A DNA stretch of 19,518 nt. Origin: an uncultured Lachnospiraceae bacterium (lineage in GTDB: Bacteria > Bacillota > Clostridia > Lachnospirales > Lachnospiraceae). The stretch is taken from positions 1-19,518 of the forward strand of contig CAJUMC010000062.1 of the NCBI GenBank assembly GCA_910587085.1, in the 5' to 3' direction. How positions within the stretch are numbered: position 1 is the stretch's first letter; every line of letters starts with the position of its first letter. This document shows positions 15,114 through 19,518 of the stretch, in pieces. The notes beneath the pieces were generated by a model. The model saw only the letters and a list, made by a program, of their open reading frames with translations, was not told the origin of the DNA and searched no databases. The translations under genes and the position numbers were made by a program.

Positions 15114-15273
15114 GATGGACGGCCGCATTTGTCTATACGGGAGCTGGCGAATAGAGCAGCTTATCAAGATAGACAGCTGCATTTCCCATACCGGGAGCAG
15201 GCAAGTAAAGCATTCTGCCAAGATGGCCTACCGGGTTTGTCTATAATTCGATATAGGAAAACCGGAGCAAACC
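15112..15273. repeat. Imperfect 54-bp tandem repeat, about 2.5 copies
   Basis: Copies begin with AAGATGG or AAGATAG at 15112, 15166 and 15220, exactly 54 bases apart. By eye, copies 1 and 2 agree at about two thirds of positions (shared AAGAT, GCATTT, CGGGAGC, AGCA). TTTGTCTATA recurs at 15128 and 15236, again in register. The third copy decays after about 26 bases. The first copy begins on the stop codon of the tail tube gene. The period equals 18 codons, but no frame has a believable start, so this is probably non-coding. Origin and role are unknown. Confidence 0.6.
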
Positions 15274-15292
15274 ATCTTGACAGGGAGGATAG

Positions 15293-15315
15293 AACGGCTT
15301 ATTCCGCCGTTTTAT
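15293..15315 (+). terminator. Short hairpin terminator after the tail tube gene, overlapping the 3' end of the XRE gene
   Basis: AACGGC (15293-15298), loop TTATTCC and GCCGTT (15306-15311) form a 6-bp stem followed by TTAT on the + strand. It could end rightward transcripts from the tail tube before they run into the reverse-strand cassette. On the minus strand it covers the XRE stop codon, but the following bases are not U-rich, so it is weaker there. Confidence 0.4.
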
Positions 15316-15490
15316 CCCGGCAGAGTTCATCCAGAGTAACCTGCAGGGCGTCCGCCAGTTTTATGGCAGTGTCTACCTTGCAACGATTGTAACGCTCGAT
15401 ATCCTCGATGGTGCGTACTGGCACAGAGGATAATTCGGACAGCGCCCGGACGGACAAATTTTGTTGATTTCGTATCTGCTTCAGATTCAT
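15299..15490 (-). CDS. XRE-family helix-turn-helix regulator (63 aa)
   Basis: This small DNA-binding protein is almost entirely an XRE (Cro/C1-type) domain. Helix 1 is LKQIRNQQN, and the HTH proper is SVRALSELSSVPVRTIEDIE (about residues 13-32). Further helices are DTAIKLADALQ and TLDELCRD. It lacks any oligomerisation or sensor domain. It is encoded against the direction of the late genes, with AGGAGG 5 bases upstream of its ATG. That site overlaps the TAG of the 30-residue ORF before it, so the two look coupled. The likely operator is the 18-bp palindrome inside the cassette promoter at 15794-15822, which would make it an autorepressor. That link is inferred, not shown. Confidence 0.85.
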   Translation of the reverse strand: MNLKQIRNQQNLSVRALSELSSVPVRTIEDIERYNRCKVDTAIKLADALQVTLDELCRDKTAE

Positions 15491-15499
15491 GGTATCCTC

Positions 15500-15592
15500 C
15501 TATATGACTAATAACACAAGACCAACAACAAGAATAATAAGCCATATAATAGAGAGTATGAGTTGAAGCAGGCTTTTTACGGTATTTTTCAT
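15500..15592 (-). CDS. Possible 30-residue transmembrane peptide
   Basis: The minus-strand frame from ATG at 15592 to TAG at 15502-15500 encodes a peptide with MKNTVKSLLQ followed by an unbroken hydrophobic run of about 20 residues (LILSIIWLIILVVGLVLLVI). That is a textbook single membrane span with a short positively charged N-terminus. The TAG overlaps the ribosome binding site of the XRE gene (TAGGAGG). Against it, no ribosome binding site precedes its own ATG, and A/T-rich DNA can give hydrophobic frames by chance. If real it could be a membrane-active toxin or exclusion peptide under control of the XRE protein. Confidence 0.4.
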   Translation of the reverse strand: MKNTVKSLLQLILSIIWLIILVVGLVLLVI

Positions 15593-15593
15593 A

Positions 15594-15622
15594 TTGCGCG
15601 GCTCATGGAGATATGGTATAGT
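15594..15622 (+). promoter_or_regulatory. Putative + strand promoter for an antisense RNA
   Basis: TTGCGC (15594-15599), a 17-base spacer and TATAGT (15617-15622), preceded by TG in the extended -10 position (TGG at 15614-15616), form a plausible sigma-A promoter. It points into the 37-aa minus-strand gene and has no + strand gene to serve. It starts an RNA at about 15629 that would run to the terminator at 15709-15760. Confidence 0.5.
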
Positions 15623-15627
15623 GGAGG

Positions 15628-15760
15628 CGGGGGAGGTTTCCCTCCCTATCGCCTATTGGATGCTCTCGATTACCATTTTGATAACCGCTATGAGAGTTCC
15701 AATTTCTAAAACGAGCTGGATGAGTGCTGTAATCACTTTTTTCAGCTCGTTTATTTTTTT
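15628..15760 (+). ncRNA. Candidate antisense RNA (about 130 nt) opposite the 37-aa peptide gene
   Basis: No known RNA family is recognised. The call rests on a + strand promoter (15594-15622) and a strong + strand intrinsic terminator (15709-15760) lying about 130 bases apart with no + strand gene between them. The RNA would carry a 5' hairpin (GGGAGG 15631-15636, loop TTTC, CCTCCC 15641-15646, extended by GGCG/CGCC). It would pair with almost the whole coding part of the 37-aa mRNA, stopping just before its ribosome binding site. That is the arrangement of type I antitoxin RNAs. Expression is unproven. Confidence 0.45.
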
Positions 15761-15766
15761 CTCCAT
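15653..15766 (-). CDS. 37-aa amphipathic/hydrophobic peptide, candidate type I toxin
   Basis: The peptide begins MEKKINELKKVITALIQLVL and continues EIGTLIAVIKMVIESIQ. A charged, lysine-rich N-terminus is followed by a long aliphatic helix (about residues 11-36) with only a few polar residues, suited to lying on or crossing a membrane. AAAGGAGGTG lies 7 bases before the ATG, and a near-consensus promoter with an 18-bp palindrome is just upstream, so expression is very likely. Just past the stop is a G/C-rich hairpin (GGGAGG GAAA CCTCCC). It is the first gene of the reverse-strand cassette that ends with the XRE regulator. It does not match toxin families I can recall well (TxpA, BsrG, Fst). 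A holin-like or signalling role is also possible. Confidence 0.7.
   Translation of the reverse strand: MEKKINELKKVITALIQLVLEIGTLIAVIKMVIESIQ
15709..15760 (+). terminator. Strong + strand intrinsic terminator inside the 37-aa gene
   Basis: AAACGAGCTG (15709-15718) and CAGCTCGTTT (15743-15752) make a perfect 10-bp stem around a 24-base loop, which can fold further (AGTG with CACT). ATTTTTTT follows at 15753-15760. It is oriented for + strand transcription although no + strand gene precedes it. This is the main sign of a short antisense transcript. Confidence 0.65.
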
Positions 15767-15793
15767 TTCCGTTCACCTCCTTTCCATGCTTTT

Positions 15794-15822
15794 ATTATAC
15801 CACGTTATAACGTGGTTGTCAA
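15794..15822 (-). promoter_or_regulatory. Near-perfect sigma-A promoter with an 18-bp palindromic operator
   Basis: On the minus strand TTGACA (15822-15817), a 17-base spacer and TATAAT (15799-15794) match the consensus exactly. The spacer and one base of the -10 form the perfect palindrome ACCACGTTATAACGTGGT (15799-15816). A dimeric repressor bound there would block RNA polymerase. The XRE protein encoded at the far end of this transcript is the obvious candidate. The predicted start is near 15787, about 20 bases before the 37-aa ATG. Confidence 0.85.
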
Positions 15823-15901
15823 GCAGAAAAAAGAAAATATTTTTTACTTTATGAAAAATATTAGATGAAGTTGTGTTTGCTACTGAAAAAGTATTGATCT
15901 G

Positions 15902-15927
15902 CCGGTAAATGATAAGCCGGTTTTTTT
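15902..15927 (+). terminator. Weak terminator-like hairpin before the tail chaperone gene
   Basis: CCGG (15902-15905), an 11-base loop and CCGG (15917-15920) form a short G/C stem, extendable by one G-T pair, followed by seven T's (15921-15927). It lies 31 bases before the chaperone ATG. The stem is short, so efficiency is doubtful. The rest of 15823-15958 is A/T-rich and shows no gene or clear + strand promoter. Confidence 0.4.
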
Positions 15928-15958
15928 GTAAAATTTTAAGAAAACGGAGGAAAATCAG

Positions 15959-16543
15959 ATGTCAAAGGAATTTAACAGGGGGATAAGTATCGGGAATAAC
16001 GGTGGGGATAAGGAAGCTGTGCAGGCAGCAGAACAGCCGGAAGCAATCGGGGTATATGAAACCGATGAGGAGGATACGAAGGCGTTGATTCTGGCCAACG
16101 AGGAGGATTTTATCCAGGGCCTGATTGACGCGGCGGGGTTTGTCTCGGAGGAAACACAGCGCATTGAGATTGTCCGGGAGGGGCGGCTGTTTTTTGCCTT
16201 CCGCATCCGGCCGCTCAGCTCGGAGGAGTATGAGAAATGCCGCAGGAAGCATACAAAGTATGTGCGCAATAAGCAGCTTGGCATGAAGATGGCGGAGGAT
16301 ACCGACCGGGTGAAGTATCAGTCCGCCCTTATCTATGAGGCGACGGTCGAGGAGGATCGGAAGACCTTGTGGGATAACCGCAAGGTATGGAACGCTCTCA
16401 ATGCGAAGAAGGACCGTATCATGAACGGATTGGATGTGATCGAGTATACGCTGAAAGCCGGGGAAAAGGATAAAATTCTGGAGGCGATCGACAAGCTCAG
16501 CGGTTATGAATCCAATAACCTGGAGGAAGTGGTAAAAAACTGA
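15959..16543 (+). CDS. Tail assembly chaperone, short form (XkdN-like)
   Basis: This 194-aa protein would bind the tape measure and help tube assembly without being in the finished tail. The first 30 residues are variable. The core has TKALILANEEDFIQGLIDAA, GFVSEETQRIEIVREGRLFF, AFRIRPLSSEEYEKCRRKHT and EDTDRVKYQSALIYEATVEE. This matches XkdN-type chaperones of contractile tails. ACGGAGGA precedes the ATG. The gene ends with GTA AAA AAC TGA, where A AAA AAC is a canonical slippery heptamer, so a share of ribosomes should shift -1 and make the longer form. It is set directly before the tape measure gene, as expected. Confidence 0.88.
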   Translation: MSKEFNRGISIGNNGGDKEAVQAAEQPEAIGVYETDEEDTKALILANEEDFIQGLIDAAGFVSEETQRIEIVREGRLFFAFRIRPLSSEEYEKCRRKHTKYVRNKQLGMKMAEDTDRVKYQSALIYEATVEEDRKTLWDNRKVWNALNAKKDRIMNGLDVIEYTLKAGEKDKILEAIDKLSGYESNNLEEVVKN

Positions 16544-16707
16544 TTAAGGCCGGGGGAAAGACCTGCCTGCTACATCATATTTTCCAGACGACAGGCATCA
16601 CACCGGATGAATTTTACCAGAAACCAAAGGGAGTGCAGGCATTTATGCTTGAATCCATGAGAATTGCTCTGGAATCACGGACGAAAGGAGGGGAAACGGG
16701 TGGCTGA
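15959..16707 (+). CDS. Tail assembly chaperone, -1 frameshifted long form
   Basis: A -1 shift at 16534-16540 joins the short form to a second frame that is open until TGA at 16705-16707. This adds 55 residues for a total of about 249. The added part reads LIKAGGKTCLLHHIFQTTGI, then TPDEFYQKPKGVQAFMLESM and ending RIALESRTKGGETGG. It has the G-K-T-x-L-x-H-x-F-x-x-TG-x-TPDEFYxKPxGxxAFMxxS pattern of the downstream frame in XkdN-like and lambda G-T-like pairs. It has no good start of its own. The stop overlaps the tape measure start by 8 bases, so translation is coupled. The frameshift is predicted from a canonical site and a conserved second frame. Confidence 0.8.
16534..16540 (+). promoter_or_regulatory. 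Programmed -1 ribosomal frameshift site
   Basis: A AAA AAC lies in the zero frame right before the TGA of the short chaperone. It is one of the most efficient bacterial -1 slippery heptamers. The stop codon immediately 3' would favour pausing. A modest G/C-rich stretch (GGCCGGGGGAAAG) follows about 10 bases later, but I see no strong stem. The site lies where tail chaperones of many phages frameshift. Confidence 0.8.
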
Positions 16708-19518
16708 GACGCTCAGGATTGAGATACCGATTGAGACGGTGGACCATACGGAACCGGAGCTTTCTAACCTGATCAAAAAGATCGGCAGGCTGGGCGAGGA
16801 ATCCGATAAAACCGGGGAAAAGGCAAAAAAGTCGCAGAAGCATGTTACAGAGTTTGACCGGCAGGCGCAGAAGACCGAGAAGCGCCTGTCGGGCTGGGCG
16901 AAGGAGAAATATAAAATCATGCTGGAGGCGAAAGAGCGAATCAGCCCGATTCTCTCCACGCTGAAAAGGGGGCTGAGAGGCTTTGCCGGGAAGACCTGGA
17001 ACGTTACCATGCGGGCCGTGGACTTCGTTACTTCTCCCGTGCGGGGAATTCTGAATCTTCTAAAGAATCCTGTTTTCCAGGTGGGAGCCGTGCTCGGCAT
17101 CAGCATGGGCCTGAAAGATGCGGTGGAAACTTATAAGGATTTTGAGGCTGCCATGTCGCAGGTGCAGGCCATCAGCGGCGCTGCCGGTTCGGAGTTGGAG
17201 AAGCTTACGAATAAGGCGAAGGAGATGGGCGCAACAACGAAGTTTACGGCGCAGGAATCCGCAGAGGCATTCAACTATATGGCAATGGCCGGATGGAAAA
17301 CGGAGGACATGCTGAACGGCATTGAGGGGATTCTCAGCCTTGCGGCCGCATCCGGGGAAGATCTGGCAACCACCTCGGATATTGTTACGGATGCCCTGAC
17401 AGCATTCCAAATGAAAGCGGCTGACGCGGGACGGTTCTCGGATGTCCTGGCCGCTGCGGCATCGAATGCGAACACCACGGTTTCCGGGATGGGGGAAACG
17501 TTTAAATATGCGGGCTCCATGGCGGGCGCGCTCGGCTATTCCATCGAGGATGTTGCGCTGATGACCGGATTGATGGCAAACACGGGCATCAAGGGAACGA
17601 TGGCAGGCACGGCCCTGAACTCCATTTTTACCCGGCTGTCCACCAATGCCGGCGGCGCGGCGGATGCGATTTCCGCTCTGGGGATTAAATTTTTTACCTC
17701 CAAAGGAAATGCGAGGGCTTTGTCGGAGGTTATGGGAGAACTGCGGAACGCAACGGCGGGTATGTCGGCAGAACAGAAATCGCAGCTTTCCAATACGATT
17801 GCCGGAACGGAGGCGCAGAAGGGCCTGCTGGCAATCCTGAACGCCTCGGAAGAGGATTATTATAAGCTGGCTGATGCCATCCGCCATGCGGACGGCGCAG
17901 CGGCGCAGATGTCGGAAACGATGCTGGATAACCTTCAGGGCTCCATCACGCTGCTGCAGAGCGCAGTAGACGGGGTGAAGCTTTCCTTCGGGGAGCGATT
18001 GTCCCCCTACATAAGAAATTTTGCGGACTGGCTGACCTCCCAGATGCCGGCGATCGAGCAGGGGCTGGAAGAATTTATGGACTGGGTAGACACAAAAGTT
18101 GACCGGATACAGCGGAAATGGAAGGAGATTACCAGCACGGGAGAATGGCAGGACGCAAACTTCTTCGGAAAAGTAAAGATTGCCTGGGATGCGTTTATCG
18201 CGGAGCCGTTTTCGGAATGGTGGAACAGCACAGGGAAGGCAAAATTTGCGAAAGTTGCAGGAAAGATCGGTTCCGGAATCGGCGCTGGCCTGAAGGCCGG
18301 TGTTATGACGCTTTTGGGGATTGACCTGGGAGAAACGCTGGACGAAGGGGTAAGCATCGGTGCATCGTTCGCCAGAGGATTTTCGGAAGGATTTGATTTT
18401 AATGCAGTATCGGAGAAGCTGTGGCAGGGGTTTAAAAATCTGCTTTCGAATGCCGGAAAGCTGTTGCCTGGCGGGGAAACGCCGGATCTGTCTTCCTGGG
18501 TTTCAGCAATCATGCTGAGGAAACTCACTAAACCAGGTATTGCTCTTGGAAAGGGGATATTTCATGCTGGGAAAACGATCTTTGGGACAAATCCGGCGAC
18601 CGGTACTTCCCTCATGGGTTCATTTCTGGGTTCGGCTGCAGCTGGTACCGGATTATTAGGAAAGTCCGGTATGCTGGCAATTAACCTGGGAGCTGGTAAC
18701 TTGGCAGGTGGGGCCTCCATGAGCGCAGGGGCTTTGAGCGCAACGGGTATGGCGGCAGGAGGTGGTGCTATAGCAGCAGGCGCGACCCTGATCAGCAGCG
18801 CACTGGACGCATACAAAGCAATGAAATCAGAAAATAAAGAAGAGTCGGAAGCCTATGGGAAGTCTGCGGCATGGAAGTCCGGCGGTGTGGCTGCTGGAGC
18901 AGCGGCAGGAGCCGCACTTGGTTCCGTTATCCCTGGCCTTGGCACAGCAGTCGGGGCGTTGGCCGGCGCCGGTATCGGCGGTATTGCGGGGTGGATCAAA
19001 GGAAACAAAATAAAGGAAGAATACCAGGATAACGTAGAGAAGATGCAGAAGGAGGCGGAAAAGGCGCAGAAAGTCTTTGAGGCCACCGGATTATCTATTG
19101 AGAAGGTCGGGTTTCAAAATGAGGCGCTGACTCGGGCGATGAAGGACTCGGAGGTTTCCGCGGCGCAGTTTGCCGTGATGTTTCAGGAGGAATGCGCGGA
19201 GGTTGCAAAAAAGGTGTTCGGAGAGATAACCCTGTCGCTGGGCGAGGTGAAAAAAGTGGCAGGAGAGATTACGTTTGCGGATATGGCGGAGGAACTGGAT
19301 GTATTCGCACAGGCTACTTCGGATGCGGAGACGGCGCTGTCCCGTATGCAGTCCTCCCTCGGCAGCCTGAAAAAGGAAAACTGGAAAGTCGGCCTTGGGA
19401 TGGAACTGTCGGAAACGGATAAGGATGGTTATAAGAGTGCCATTGAAAATTTTCTCAGTACAAGTCAGACATTTATTGACGATAACCATTACCAGGCCAC
19501 GGTTGCGCTGAAACTTCT
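16700..19518 (+). CDS. Tail tape measure protein (3' partial), TP901-type
   Basis: At least 939 residues are visible and the frame is still open at the window's right end. The GTG at 16700 has AGGAGGGG 5-10 bases upstream and overlaps the chaperone stop. Residues 1-110 are charged and helical. The TP901-type tape measure core begins near residue 145 (YKDFEAAMSQVQAISGAAGS) and includes LTNKAKEMGATTKFTAQESA, EAFNYMAMAGWKTEDMLNGI and ALNSIFTRLSTNAGGAADAI, running to about residue 435. A Gly/Ala-rich hydrophobic segment lies near 727-768 (GSVIPGLGTAVGALAGAGIG). It could insert in the host membrane during DNA entry. A coiled stretch follows. The protein sets tail length and is ejected ahead of DNA. 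Confidence 0.92.
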   Translation, partial: MAETLRIEIPIETVDHTEPELSNLIKKIGRLGEESDKTGEKAKKSQKHVTEFDRQAQKTEKRLSGWAKEKYKIMLEAKERISPILSTLKRGLRGFAGKTWNVTMRAVDFVTSPVRGILNLLKNPVFQVGAVLGISMGLKDAVETYKDFEAAMSQVQAISGAAGSELEKLTNKAKEMGATTKFTAQESAEAFNYMAMAGWKTEDMLNGIEGILSLAAASGEDLATTSDIVTDALTAFQMKAADAGRFSDVLAAAASNANTTVSGMGETFKYAGSMAGALGYSIEDVALMTGLMANTGIKGTMAGTALNSIFTRLSTNAGGAADAISALGIKFFTSKGNARALSEVMGELRNATAGMSAEQKSQLSNTIAGTEAQKGLLAILNASEEDYYKLADAIRHADGAAAQMSETMLDNLQGSITLLQSAVDGVKLSFGERLSPYIRNFADWLTSQMPAIEQGLEEFMDWVDTKVDRIQRKWKEITSTGEWQDANFFGKVKIAWDAFIAEPFSEWWNSTGKAKFAKVAGKIGSGIGAGLKAGVMTLLGIDLGETLDEGVSIGASFARGFSEGFDFNAVSEKLWQGFKNLLSNAGKLLPGGETPDLSSWVSAIMLRKLTKPGIALGKGIFHAGKTIFGTNPATGTSLMGSFLGSAAAGTGLLGKSGMLAINLGAGNLAGGASMSAGALSATGMAAGGGAIAAGATLISSALDAYKAMKSENKEESEAYGKSAAWKSGGVAAGAAAGAALGSVIPGLGTAVGALAGAGIGGIAGWIKGNKIKEEYQDNVEKMQKEAEKAQKVFEATGLSIEKVGFQNEALTRAMKDSEVSAAQFAVMFQEECAEVAKKVFGEITLSLGEVKKVAGEITFADMAEELDVFAQATSDAETALSRMQSSLGSLKKENWKVGLGMELSETDKDGYKSAIENFLSTSQTFIDDNHYQATVALKL

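Noticed and set aside
15112..15273. CRISPR array
   Set aside because: The repeats are imperfect, contiguous without spacers, and there are only about 2.5 copies.
15594..15854. 86-aa hydrophobic + strand frame
   Set aside because: It starts at a non-ATG codon without a ribosome binding site, crosses the strong + strand terminator at 15709-15760, and lies opposite the well-supported 37-aa gene and its promoter.

Overview
The window is the head and tail assembly region of a tailed bacteriophage or prophage with a contractile (myovirus, PBSX/XkdK-type) tail. It starts inside the last gene of the preceding module and ends inside the tape measure gene. Balanced base composition, strong AGGAGG-type ribosome binding sites, short intergenic gaps and protein styles typical of gut Clostridia phages suggest a Lachnospiraceae-like Firmicutes host. 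This host call is an inference from gene style, not from a host marker.

Layout, left to right on the + strand. Bases 1-840 hold the tail end of a probable DNA methyltransferase, a small Cys-rich protein and an ArpU/sigma-region-4-like late regulator. Bases 838-1042 form a non-coding control region with an extended -10 promoter (inside the regulator's 3' end), a leader terminator and an inverted repeat. Next come terminase small and large subunits, a DUF935-type portal, a Mu gpF/SPP1 gp7-like minor head protein, XkdF-like protease, a scaffold-like protein, decoration protein and major capsid protein (1043-9721). Bases 9734-12924 hold the connector, stopper, neck and tail-completion genes. Bases 12936-15113 hold a small conserved protein, tail sheath and tail tube. 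Bases 15959-19518 hold the tail assembly chaperone, with a canonical -1 slippery site that makes a longer fusion product, and the tape measure protein.

Two accessory insertions stand out. (1) The minor head protein carries an extra C-terminal domain of about 200 residues with an HEQIH zincin motif. It is followed at once by a tightly coupled 123-aa gene, in an A/T-richer stretch closed by a terminator. This looks like a toxin/effector plus partner cassette grafted onto a protein of a family that can be delivered with phage DNA. (2) Between tail tube and chaperone, about 0.5 kb on the opposite strand holds a miniature cassette. It has a near-perfect sigma-A promoter whose 17-bp spacer lies inside an 18-bp perfect palindrome, a 37-aa amphipathic peptide with an excellent ribosome binding site, a 30-residue hydrophobic ORF and a 63-aa XRE-family repressor-like protein. 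A + strand promoter and intrinsic terminator bracket a putative antisense RNA of about 130 nt across the 37-aa gene. This resembles a type I toxin-antitoxin or moron unit that I cannot assign to a named family.

The structural genes work as one late operon. Terminase and portal package DNA, protease and scaffold mature the capsid, connectors close the head, and sheath, tube, chaperone and tape measure build the tail. Several intrinsic terminator-like hairpins lie between late genes (875, 6333, 6908, 15293, 15902), so readthrough, antitermination or extra promoters are probably part of the control.
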